Origin: Sulfurimonas sp.
Lineage (GTDB): Bacteria; Campylobacterota; Campylobacteria; Campylobacterales; Sulfurimonadaceae
Assembly (NCBI GenBank): GCA_011391635.1
Contig: JAABQD010000027.1
Coordinates: 1 to 40,459 of the forward strand
DNA length: 40,459 nt
Direction of reading: 5' to 3'
Both the position numbers and the translations under genes were made by a program. The notes beneath the pieces were generated by a model. That model was not told the origin of the DNA, did no database searches, and worked only from the letters and a program-made list of their open reading frames with translations. This document shows, in pieces, positions 33,208 to 40,459 of this stretch; within the stretch, counting starts at the first letter, position 1, and every line of letters begins with the position of its first letter.

Positions 33208-34949
33208 TGAGTAAACATATAATCGTAGATCCAATCACAAGGATTGAGGGACACTTAAGAATCGAAGCAGTGATTGATGACAACAATGTTATTCAAGATG
33301 CGTTTGCTAGTTCTACTATGTTTCGAGGAATTGAGACAATTTTAAAAGGTCGTGACCCAAGAGACGCGGGACTTTTAGCGATGCGAATTTGTGGTGTTTG
33401 TACGGGAACACATTACCAAAGAAGTATTGAAGCAGTGGAGGATGCGTTTAAAATCACTATTCCAAAAAATGCTAGACTTGTGAGAAATCTTATCCAAGGT
33501 GCTTTATATATTCATGACCATGTGGTTCACTTTTATCACCTGCATGGGCTTGACTGGGTCGATATCACATCTGCTCTGAATGCTGATCCAGCTAAAGCAG
33601 AAGAAGAGTCCTACAACTGGGCTAAAACGCCTTATGGTGTGAGTAAGTCTGAACTCATAGTCATTCAAGAGCGACTCACAAAATTTGTAAAACAGGGAAG
33701 ACTTGGGATTTTTGCAAATGCCTATTGGGGAAATCCAAGCTATAAACTCACACCTGAGCAAAACCTCATAGCAACAGCACACTATCTTCAAGCACTTGAT
33801 TTGCAAAGAGATGCCGCAAAACTTATGGCGATTTTTGGCGGGAAGATGCCACACCCTCAAAGTTTAGTGGTTGGTGGAGTGACATGTGTTCAAGATATCC
33901 AAAATCCTGCAAGAATCGCTCTGTTTAAAACACTGCTTAAAAAGTTTACGGGCTTTATCAAAAATGCCTATTTGCCAGACCTTGCTATGGCGGGTGTTAA
34001 GTATGTCGATGAAGCACTTGATGGAACAGGTGGAGGGCTTAAAAACTTCATGACTTATGGAGATTTTAGACTCGATGATACAGGTTTTTACAAATCAGCA
34101 CTTCTTTTTCCTAGCGGTGTAGTTTTAAACGGAGATTTGACTAAGGTGTATCCTTTTGACCAAATCAAAGTGGCTGAAGATGTGACTCACTCTTGGTACA
34201 CTGCAAGTGGACCACAGCACCCTTATGATGGAACAACAAATCCAAACTATACAGGCTTAGAGAAAAAAGAGGATGGTTATGCCTACCTCAAAACGAAAGA
34301 GAAATATAGCTGGATAAAATCTCCAATGTATGACGATACAAGAGTAGAAGTTGGTCCTTTAGCTCGAATGGTTGTTGGTGTTGCAAGTGGGGATGCGAGA
34401 ATTACAAAATATGTGACAAACTTTTTGGCACTTTTGGGTGAAAAGTTGGCTCTTGGCAAACCAGCTCCAGCATCTGCACTCTTCTCGACAGTTGGACGAA
34501 CTGCGGCGAGAGCAATTGAGACAGAACTTATGGCAGATGTCATGATTGAGTGGGTAGATGAACTCGCAGCAAATGTCGCAAATGGAGATGTAAGCACTTG
34601 GACAGAGTTTGATTTTGATGCAGTTTCTAAAGATGCAAAAGGGCATGGTTTAGCGGAAGCTCCTCGTGGCGGTTTAGGACACTGGGTAAAAATCAAAGAT
34701 GGCAAAATCGAAAACTATCAAGCAGTTGTTCCCTCTACTTGGAATGCTGCACCAAGAGATTATAAAGAGAGATTGGGTGCGTATGAAGCGGCACTTATTG
34801 GTACAAAAGTAGCCAACCCTGAACAGCCTCTGGAAATCTTGAGAACCATACACAGTTTTGACCCTTGTATCGCCTGTGCAGTACATATAGTGGATACAAA
34901 AGGTAAAGAACTAGGTCATTTTAAAGTAAACACAAGCTGTTCTATATAA
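33207..34949 (+). CDS. hydB: [NiFe] uptake hydrogenase large subunit
   Basis: A 580-residue catalytic subunit that splits H2. The NiFe(CN)2CO site ligands come from RICGVCTGTH (C62, C65) and SFDPCIACAVH (C554, C557). After His560 a 20-residue C-terminal extension remains (IVDTKGKELGHFKVNTSCSI); such a peptide is removed by the HydD-type endopeptidase after nickel insertion. The N-terminal DPITRIEGHLR is typical. The mature enzyme is carried through the Tat system together with HydA. It starts at the last base of hydA, so the two are tightly coupled, and hydC follows after 10 bases. Confidence 0.95.
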   Translation: MSKHIIVDPITRIEGHLRIEAVIDDNNVIQDAFASSTMFRGIETILKGRDPRDAGLLAMRICGVCTGTHYQRSIEAVEDAFKITIPKNARLVRNLIQGALYIHDHVVHFYHLHGLDWVDITSALNADPAKAEEESYNWAKTPYGVSKSELIVIQERLTKFVKQGRLGIFANAYWGNPSYKLTPEQNLIATAHYLQALDLQRDAAKLMAIFGGKMPHPQSLVVGGVTCVQDIQNPARIALFKTLLKKFTGFIKNAYLPDLAMAGVKYVDEALDGTGGGLKNFMTYGDFRLDDTGFYKSALLFPSGVVLNGDLTKVYPFDQIKVAEDVTHSWYTASGPQHPYDGTTNPNYTGLEKKEDGYAYLKTKEKYSWIKSPMYDDTRVEVGPLARMVVGVASGDARITKYVTNFLALLGEKLALGKPAPASALFSTVGRTAARAIETELMADVMIEWVDELAANVANGDVSTWTEFDFDAVSKDAKGHGLAEAPRGGLGHWVKIKDGKIENYQAVVPSTWNAAPRDYKERLGAYEAALIGTKVANPEQPLEILRTIHSFDPCIACAVHIVDTKGKELGHFKVNTSCSI

Positions 34950-34959
34950 GGAGAGGGCT

Positions 34960-35652
34960 ATGAGTTATAAAAAAGTAGAGAGGATGACCTCTTTTATGCG
35001 AGTCAATCACTGGATTGTAGCCATTTGTATGGTTGCGGCTGTGATTACTGGCTTATATATCGGTCATCCCTATTATCAAAGTTTTATCGCTGACCCAGCT
35101 GCCACAAAATATGTGATGGCGTGGAACAGATGGATTCACTTTATGGCAGCAATTATTTTTGATGTGAGTAGTATAGTAGTAGCCTATTTGTACTTCTTTT
35201 CAAGATTTGAGAAGGCATACAAAAAGCTTATTCCAACACTTACAAATATAAAAGAGTTTGGTGCGGTGTTGTTCAATCTCTTGACGCTCAATCGTGTCAA
35301 AAAATTTGACTCTTCCCATGCGGATAGTTTTAATGCTGTCTTTTTCTTTATTTTTCACATGATGCTTGTTTGGATGCTCCTTACAGGATTACAACTCTAT
35401 GTGCATGGACTTGGCTCAGGACTGAGTGCCATAGGTGAATGGTGGCCTGCAATGCTCCATTTAGCAACAGATTGGACAGTGGCAGTTACAGGTGGAACAT
35501 TTATGGATGTACGAATCTCACACCATTACACTATGTACGCGATTCTTGTTTGGGTAATGTTTCATGTTTATTACCAAATCTGGAGAACAATTTTCTGGAG
35601 TGAAGGCGATATTGGCATCGTTGTCAGCGGAACAAAATTTGTAAAAGAGTAG
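34960..35652 (+). CDS. hydC: Hydrogenase cytochrome b subunit
   Basis: A 230-residue di-heme b-type cytochrome with about four to five membrane helices. Candidate heme ligands are the histidines in RVNHW, RWIHFMAA, IFHMML and the late SHHYTMYAILVWVMFHVYY segment. It accepts electrons from HydA and reduces menaquinone, anchoring the enzyme for H2 respiration, as shown for Wolinella HydC. It follows hydB by 10 bases. A motif palindrome begins 15 bases after the stop and separates it from hydD. Confidence 0.92.
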   Translation: MSYKKVERMTSFMRVNHWIVAICMVAAVITGLYIGHPYYQSFIADPAATKYVMAWNRWIHFMAAIIFDVSSIVVAYLYFFSRFEKAYKKLIPTLTNIKEFGAVLFNLLTLNRVKKFDSSHADSFNAVFFFIFHMMLVWMLLTGLQLYVHGLGSGLSAIGEWWPAMLHLATDWTVAVTGGTFMDVRISHHYTMYAILVWVMFHVYYQIWRTIFWSEGDIGIVVSGTKFVKE

Positions 35653-35667
35653 AGTATATTTTATATC

Positions 35668-35697
35668 TTGGCATGTGGAAATATTTCCACATGCCAA
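35668..35697. terminator. Perfect 30-base palindrome made of two GGCATGTGGAA motifs after hydC
   Basis: Arms 35668-35682 and 35683-35697 are exact reverse complements, with motif copies at 35670-35680 and 35685-35695 in tail-to-tail order. It starts 15 bases past the hydC stop and ends 26 bases before hydD. It can act as a terminator or attenuator between structural and maturation genes. A longer reading frame starting inside it (35673) is not needed for hydD. Confidence 0.75.
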
Positions 35698-35723
35698 AGT
35701 TCATTGTAAAGGTAGCATTTAGT

Positions 35724-36272
35724 ATGAGAACAGCAATCGTTGGTGCCGGAACTATAATATTTCAAGATGAGGGCGTTGGTGTTTATGCTACAAAATATCT
35801 TGAAGAGAATTATAATTTTTTAGATGATGTAACCTTGGTGGATGGTGGTGTTTTGGGGTTTCAACTCATGACTTACTATCAAGATTACGACAAAGTTTTG
35901 ATACTAGATACTCTGACAATGAACGATGAGGCAGGTGCGATTTACAACCTCCCTGGGGAGGAACTTTTAGGGCTTGGAAGCTACAAACAAACGGCACATG
36001 AAGTGGAAATAAGTGAGATGTTAGAAATCTGTTCTCTTTTAGAAAAGATGGCAGATGTGAATATTATAGGGATTGTTCCCCAAGATATTCAAAGCGTTAA
36101 TATCGGGCTGAGTAGTGTACTCAAAGGAAAATTCAATGATTTTATCTCTGCTGCTTTGAGTGAATTGGATAAATCAGGTGTGCGATATGAAAAAAAAGAT
36201 ACACATCTCTCTTTAGAAGATATCCTTCATGCGTATGCAAACCCTCAAAGTGAGTACAAAAATGGCAATTAA
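35724..36272 (+). CDS. hydD: Hydrogenase maturation endopeptidase (HyaD/HydD family)
   Basis: A 182-residue protease that cuts the C-terminal peptide of the large subunit after nickel insertion. The fold signature AIVGAGTIIFQDEGVGVYA starts it. Metal-recognising residues are E16, D62 (LILDTLT) and H92 (TAHEVEI), matching HybD E16, D62 and H93. I use the ATG at 35724, with AAGG upstream; an earlier in-frame ATG at 35673 would place its first codons within the motif palindrome. hydE begins 11 bases before its stop. Wolinella has hydD at the same place. Confidence 0.9.
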   Translation: MRTAIVGAGTIIFQDEGVGVYATKYLEENYNFLDDVTLVDGGVLGFQLMTYYQDYDKVLILDTLTMNDEAGAIYNLPGEELLGLGSYKQTAHEVEISEMLEICSLLEKMADVNIIGIVPQDIQSVNIGLSSVLKGKFNDFISAALSELDKSGVRYEKKDTHLSLEDILHAYANPQSEYKNGN

Positions 36273-37674
36273 ACAGACAATACAATATAACTCAAAAAAT
36301 AGCTATTTCGCAGGTTTTTTGAAAGAGCTTATCAATGAGAGTGGCGTTATTGGAAGCGTAGCTCAAAATAACAAAGAGATTATTTTACTCCTTGATGACA
36401 GCGATACAAATGCACTCACACGACTCACAAATCTCACAGCAAAATATTTACCACACTCCATCTTTTTAGGAGAGATACAAACGCAAAGTGAGAGTATAAA
36501 ACTCCTCCCATCTTCATTTACATCTGATACTTACAATATCTCTCTATGCCCAAAATGTTTAGAACTGCTCACAAATCCCTCAAGCCAAAACTATCTCGAT
36601 GACACGATAAAATGCCATCACTACAGCAATAAAGAGGCGAGAGAGTACCCAGACACGACAACTTTTTCAGCACACTATAAAGAGGGCGATGCACTTTTAG
36701 TCGTTGATCCAACCCATATAAAAACACTCTTTTTGATGACAGAAGATGAATTAAAAGCCCTCTACTCCATCGAAAAACCGACACTCAAAGTAACTATCAA
36801 AGACGAAGAGCTCAAAAAACTCACAGGCAAAAAATTTATCACTATCCAATCTCCTTATAATGTAAGAAGTACGATGGTTTCGCTCAATGCAAAAGAGAGT
36901 GAAATCCCCTATCTTTTTTTTAAAAACAGCAATGATTTCAAAGTTGTCATCATTCAAAAAAATATCACAATGATACGCGAAACAAAAGGTTTGCAACAAA
37001 CTCTTGAGCCACTGAGCGATACGCCTGAACTCAACCGATTTTTAAACATCCAAAAAGAGGCTCACTTTGTGAGTGCTATTGGTGTTAATCTCAGTTTGGA
37101 GCATGGCATCTCTTTTATGCTCTCCAATGAGCTTGGAGCCAAAAAAGTTTTGAGTTTTTCAACTTTTATTTTGTCTGAGGTTTTGGAAGGGATGCGTCGT
37201 GATGAGCGAAAATCAAAAATGCTCATCAATTTTGAAGCAAAATATCCAAAAATAATCGATGAAATGAACAAAAATGGCTCATATAATCTCTTTGAAACGC
37301 TTAGCACAATCTTAGAACTTCAAACAAAAACATTTGAGGCAGTGAGTGATAAATCACTCGAATTTCATGGAAATGGCGGACTCAAAATCGATACTAATTT
37401 TGATGAGACAGGTTTTGATTATCTCTCGTTTATAGGCTCCATCATGAGCTTCAAACTTGCAAATACAGACGAGCATTATCTCGCCTATTCGACCTTTGAG
37501 GCTCTTGGCGATATGAGCATTACAATTTGTAATCAGCTCAAGGCAAAATACAAAATAGACAATTTTATAATGATGGGAAATATGTTTGAAAACAGCATTC
37601 TTTACAGCAGAATCTTGAGCAAATTTACTCTAAGTCATCCCCATTTTTCGAAGCTCTTTGCCCTAGATGACTAG
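36262..37674 (+). CDS. hydE: HydE, HypF-related hydrogenase protein
   Basis: A 470-residue protein that matches the position of HydE in the hydABCDE loci of Wolinella and Helicobacter. It looks like a degenerate HypF. Residues 93-120 keep one half-finger (C96, C99, C118), resembling HypF's Cys4 fingers but with His119-His120 in place of the last Cys. The C-terminus (FEALGDMSI, IMMGNMFENSILYSR) echoes the HypF Kae1-like end (ILSGGVFQNKTLLEL) but without its glycine-rich loop. The acylphosphatase motif is absent. It may assist active-site assembly; its chemistry is unknown. The ATG at 36262 overlaps hydD by 11 bases; hypF overlaps its stop by eight. Confidence 0.72.
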   Translation: MAIKQTIQYNSKNSYFAGFLKELINESGVIGSVAQNNKEIILLLDDSDTNALTRLTNLTAKYLPHSIFLGEIQTQSESIKLLPSSFTSDTYNISLCPKCLELLTNPSSQNYLDDTIKCHHYSNKEAREYPDTTTFSAHYKEGDALLVVDPTHIKTLFLMTEDELKALYSIEKPTLKVTIKDEELKKLTGKKFITIQSPYNVRSTMVSLNAKESEIPYLFFKNSNDFKVVIIQKNITMIRETKGLQQTLEPLSDTPELNRFLNIQKEAHFVSAIGVNLSLEHGISFMLSNELGAKKVLSFSTFILSEVLEGMRRDERKSKMLINFEAKYPKIIDEMNKNGSYNLFETLSTILELQTKTFEAVSDKSLEFHGNGGLKIDTNFDETGFDYLSFIGSIMSFKLANTDEHYLAYSTFEALGDMSITICNQLKAKYKIDNFIMMGNMFENSILYSRILSKFTLSHPHFSKLFALDD

Positions 37675-39889
37675 AAAAAGCTTTCTTATACAAGGGGTTG
37701 TCCAAGGTGTTGGATTTCGCCCGTTTGTGTATAAGTTGGCATGTGGAAACTCTTTAGTCGGATTTGTCAAAAATGATAGTCGCGGTGTTCAAATCGAAGT
37801 TGAGGGTGATGAAGCAAAGATAGATTTTTTCGAGAAACAACTCAAAACAGAACTTCCCCCACTCGCTCGAATCGATATGCTCCAAGCCAAAAACATACAG
37901 CCTCTTTATGAAAAAACATTTGAGATAAAAGAGAGCATACACAACCTAGCAGATACAAAAACCGCCCTCATCTCCCCCGATATTTCCACATGCCAAGAGT
38001 GTTTGGACGATATCAAAAAGAGAGGAAAATACCACAACTATTTTGCCACAAACTGCACAAACTGCGGACCTAGATACTCTATCATCCAAACAGTTCCCTA
38101 CGACAGAGCAAACACTTCAATGGCAAAGTTTGGCATGTGCGAATCGTGCCTTGAGGAGTACAACAATCCTCTTAGCAGACGCTACCATGCCCAGCCGATT
38201 TCTTGTAATAGTTGCGGATTAACTCTCTCACTTTGGCAACAAGAAACTAAAATAGAAATCGCAACAAACGCCATTTTTTCTGAAGTTGCAGAGTTTATAA
38301 AAAATGGAAAAATCCTCGCAATCAAAGGCATAGGCGGATTTCATCTCGTTTGTGATGCGACCAATGATGCAGTGATAGCGAAGTTAAGAGCATTCAAACA
38401 TCGTCCCACAAAACCCCTCGCAATCATGTGCAAGGAGATTGCTCATGTCAGAGCTTTGGCAAGTTTAGATGAGGATGAAGAGGCGTTGCTTCTTTCAAAA
38501 GAAGCTCCCATTGTTCTTTTGAAAAAAAGTCTCTTCTCTTATATCAAACTCTCAGAACTTTTAGCTCCAAACATAGACAGAATCGGCTGTATGTTGGCGT
38601 ACACGCCTCTACATCATCTTCTATTTGAACATTTGCAAAACCCTATCGTTGCGACAAGTGCGAACCTTGCCGATGAGCCGATACTTACAAAAATGGAAGA
38701 TATTTTTGCAAAATTACCTTTTGTTGATTTTATCCTTGACTACAACCGAGAGATTATAAACGGTGTAGATGATAGCCTTCTTCAAGTAGTGCATGGCAAA
38801 ATGCAAATGCTTCGCCTTGCCCGTGGATACGCTCCAAAAGTGATAAAATTACCCTTTGCTTCAGAGAAAAAAATCTTGGCAGTCGGGGCAAATCAAAAAA
38901 ACTCCATCGCTTTTGTGATGAAAAACAACATCATCCTCTCCCCACACATCGGAGATTTAGAGAGCTTAGTGGCGTTTGAATATTTTGAGAGAACTATAGA
39001 GACTTTTGTAGGCTTTTTTGACTTTAAGCCAGAGACAGTTGTCCACGACAAACATCCATCCTACATGACAACAAAATGGGCGAAAAAACAAGGTAAAAAA
39101 CTTGTGGAAGTACAACACCATTTAGCACACATTTACGCATGTAAAGCGGAGTTTGGACTGAGTGGCGATTACTTAGGTTTTAGTTTTGATGGCACGGGAT
39201 ATGGCGATGACGCAACACTTTGGGGCGGAGAAATTTTTGTAGGTGATGAAAGAAAATACCACTTCAAACCCATCAAACTTCTAGGTGGTGAAAAGGCTAT
39301 AAAAGAGCCTCGAAGAGTCGCACTCAGTATGCTTTTTGATGCACTGAGTTTGGAAGAAGTTTTGGAACTTGACTTGGCATGTGGAAACACATTTGCAACA
39401 CAAGAGATAAAACTCCTCCACCAAAGCCACACAAAAAATCTAAACGCACCACAAAGCTCCTCGGTCGGGCGACTTTTCGATGCGATTGCCTCCTTCGCTA
39501 ACATCGCTCAAACCATAAGCTACGAGGGAGAAAGCGGACTTTTGTGTGAGAGTTTTTATGATGCTACGCTTCAAAAGTGCTTTGATTTCAGTATAGAACA
39601 TGGTGTTATTGAGTTGAAAATAGTCGAATTTATTTTAGCAAACAGCTACGACAAAAAGCTTTTAGTTTCGATGTTTATTAACACTTTAGTAAAAATTATT
39701 ATAAAAATTGCAAAAAAAGAGAAAAAAGAGGTCATTCTAAGCGGTGGCGTGTTCCAAAATAAAACCTTACTAGAACTCTTGGCATGTGGACTTGAAAAAG
39801 AGAATATTCCCACCTATTTTCAACAACAAACAGCTCTCAATGATGGCGGAATTGCTTTGGGACAGGCGTATTATGCTTTGTGCACGTAA
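37667..39889 (+). CDS. hypF: Carbamoyltransferase HypF
   Basis: A 740-residue enzyme that makes the cyanide ligands of the NiFe site from carbamoyl phosphate, handing carbamoyl to HypE. Domains in order: acylphosphatase (QGVVQGVGFRPFVY; R18, N36), two Cys4 zinc fingers (C109, C112, C130, C133 and C158, C161, C180, C183), YrdC-like (KGIGGFHLVCDATN), then Kae1-like (VQHHLAH, FDGTGYGDDATLWGGEI, LSGGVFQNKTLLEL). Length and motifs are complete. It overlaps hydE by eight bases. Three exact motif copies (37738, 37984, 39376) and a 10/11 match (39781) lie inside it; LACGN is encoded twice and LACGL once by them. HypA-E are not in the window. Confidence 0.95.
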   Translation: MTRKSFLIQGVVQGVGFRPFVYKLACGNSLVGFVKNDSRGVQIEVEGDEAKIDFFEKQLKTELPPLARIDMLQAKNIQPLYEKTFEIKESIHNLADTKTALISPDISTCQECLDDIKKRGKYHNYFATNCTNCGPRYSIIQTVPYDRANTSMAKFGMCESCLEEYNNPLSRRYHAQPISCNSCGLTLSLWQQETKIEIATNAIFSEVAEFIKNGKILAIKGIGGFHLVCDATNDAVIAKLRAFKHRPTKPLAIMCKEIAHVRALASLDEDEEALLLSKEAPIVLLKKSLFSYIKLSELLAPNIDRIGCMLAYTPLHHLLFEHLQNPIVATSANLADEPILTKMEDIFAKLPFVDFILDYNREIINGVDDSLLQVVHGKMQMLRLARGYAPKVIKLPFASEKKILAVGANQKNSIAFVMKNNIILSPHIGDLESLVAFEYFERTIETFVGFFDFKPETVVHDKHPSYMTTKWAKKQGKKLVEVQHHLAHIYACKAEFGLSGDYLGFSFDGTGYGDDATLWGGEIFVGDERKYHFKPIKLLGGEKAIKEPRRVALSMLFDALSLEEVLELDLACGNTFATQEIKLLHQSHTKNLNAPQSSSVGRLFDAIASFANIAQTISYEGESGLLCESFYDATLQKCFDFSIEHGVIELKIVEFILANSYDKKLLVSMFINTLVKIIIKIAKKEKKEVILSGGVFQNKTLLELLACGLEKENIPTYFQQQTALNDGGIALGQAYYALCT
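37738..37748 (+). repeat. GGCATGTGGAA motif
   Basis: Exact copy near the 5' end of hypF; encodes LACGN. Confidence 0.9.
37984..37994 (-). repeat. GGCATGTGGAA motif
   Basis: Exact copy in hypF; the gene strand encodes ISTCQ, using first zinc-finger cysteine 109. Confidence 0.9.
39376..39386 (+). repeat. GGCATGTGGAA motif
   Basis: Exact copy in hypF; encodes LACGN. Confidence 0.9.
39781..39790 (+). repeat. Near-match to the motif in hypF
   Basis: GGCATGTGGA followed by C; ten bases match and the same LACG frame is used as in the exact copies at 37738 and 39376. Confidence 0.6.
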
Positions 39890-39943
39890 AATAGAATGAA
39901 TTTTGGTAAAATATAGCAAATATTATACATTAAGGGCTGTGAT

Positions 39944-40459
39944 TTGAAATATATAGATTTGTTCTCAGGTTGTGGCGGTTTGGCGTTGGGCTTACATAAC
40001 GCTGGGTGGAAAGGTCTGTTTGCTGTTGAAAAAAGTAAAGATGCATTTTCAACTTTAAAACATAACCTCATTGATAATAACTCAAATTTTGATTGGCCAG
40101 ATTGGCTACCAAAACAAAATCATGACATAAATAATATCATTGAAGAGCATGAAGAAAAATTAAAATTATTAAGAGGGAAAATCTCTCTTGTAGCGGGTGG
40201 ACCGCCTTGTCAAGGCTTTTCTATGGCAGGAAGAAGAAGAGAAAAGGATGATAGAAATAAGCTTATAGATTCGTATATTAAATTTATAGAGCTTGTGCAA
40301 CCAGAAGTTTTGTTTTTTGAAAATGTAAAAGGTTTTACCATCGGTTTTAAACAAGGTAATAAAAGAGGTCAAGCCTATTCTGTTTATGTTGTAGAAAAAT
40401 TGCAAGAGCTAGGCTACAATGTACATGGAGAAATTGTTGATTTTTCTGAATACGGTGTG
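39944..40459 (+). CDS. C5-cytosine DNA methyltransferase, N-terminal part (partial, TTG start)
   Basis: The first 172 codons of a Dcm-type methyltransferase run off the window. Motif I is DLFSGCGGLALGLHNAGW, motif IV is GGPPCQGFS with the catalytic Cys89, motif VI is ENV (126-128), and the last residues SEYGV begin motif VIII. It transfers a methyl group to cytosine C5; the recognition site cannot be told because the target domain is outside. The start is TTG at 39944 with TAAGGG eight bases upstream; nearby in-frame ATGs are absent. It could be a solitary enzyme or part of a restriction-modification system whose nuclease lies downstream. It lies 54 bases after hypF. Confidence 0.9.
   Translation, partial: MKYIDLFSGCGGLALGLHNAGWKGLFAVEKSKDAFSTLKHNLIDNNSNFDWPDWLPKQNHDINNIIEEHEEKLKLLRGKISLVAGGPPCQGFSMAGRRREKDDRNKLIDSYIKFIELVQPEVLFFENVKGFTIGFKQGNKRGQAYSVYVVEKLQELGYNVHGEIVDFSEYGV

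Noticed and set aside
35673..35723. Longer start for hydD at 35673
   Set aside because: The extra residues come from the motif palindrome, and the ATG at 35724 has a ribosome binding site and aligns with the family start.
38132..38141. GGCATGTGCG in hypF as another motif copy
   Set aside because: Only the first eight bases match; it encodes the second zinc-finger CxxC region and is explained by the protein.

Overview
This AT-rich 40.5 kb window is chromosomal DNA from a Campylobacterota (formerly Epsilonproteobacteria) bacterium, most likely Sulfurimonas-like. Three gene neighbourhoods point there. An M23 peptidase / PgbA-type / glcD set matches the Helicobacter pylori order. flgB-flgC-fliE-pbpB matches Campylobacter. 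A hydABCDE-hypF hydrogenase locus matches Wolinella and Helicobacter. These are family-level inferences from sequence and remembered gene order; no database search was run.

Layout. 1-3.7 kb: the 3' end of comEC (competence DNA channel), convergent with a minus-strand operon pgbA-like / glcD / yihY-like. 3.8-7.9 kb: a Csd3/Pgp3-type cell-shape peptidase, then minus-strand priA and two small type IV pilin-like genes. 8.0-11.2 kb: flgB-flgC-fliE-pbpB behind a sigma-54-type promoter. 11.1-14.2 kb: panC (minus), then prfB, bpt and a small membrane protein. 14.2-31.8 kb: a long minus-strand translation and transcription superoperon. It runs tRNA-Thr, tRNA-Tyr, tRNA-Gly, tRNA-Thr, tuf, rpmG, tRNA-Trp, secE, nusG, rplK, rplA, rplJ, rplL, rpoB, rpoC, rpsL, rpsG, fusA. 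It begins at a perfect TTGACA-N17-TATAAT promoter and ends at a hairpin after fusA. 32.0-39.9 kb: the [NiFe] uptake hydrogenase structural genes hydA-hydB-hydC, then maturation genes hydD, hydE and hypF. 39.9 kb to the end: the 5' part of a C5-cytosine DNA methyltransferase gene that starts with TTG.

The most striking signal is not a gene. The 11-mer GGCATGTGGAA (extended consensus tTGGCATGTGGAAa) occurs 18 times exactly, counting both strands; about 0.01-0.02 copies are expected by chance. Four further sites match 10 of 11 bases. The motif lies in many reading frames and on both strands. It is concentrated in priA, panC, hypF and intergenic spots, and it is absent from an 18-kb stretch of ribosomal, RNA polymerase, tRNA and hydrogenase structural genes. 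Twice it forms near-perfect hairpins just after a stop codon (rpoC, hydC). This is how DNA uptake sequences behave in Neisseriaceae and Pasteurellaceae. I therefore propose it as a candidate DNA uptake sequence of a naturally competent Campylobacterota lineage. The comEC fragment and two pilin-like genes in the same window fit that idea but do not prove it.

A second notable point is the HydA proximal-cluster motif. It reads Cys-x-x-Asn instead of Cys-x-x-Cys, so one expected [4Fe-4S] ligand is replaced.
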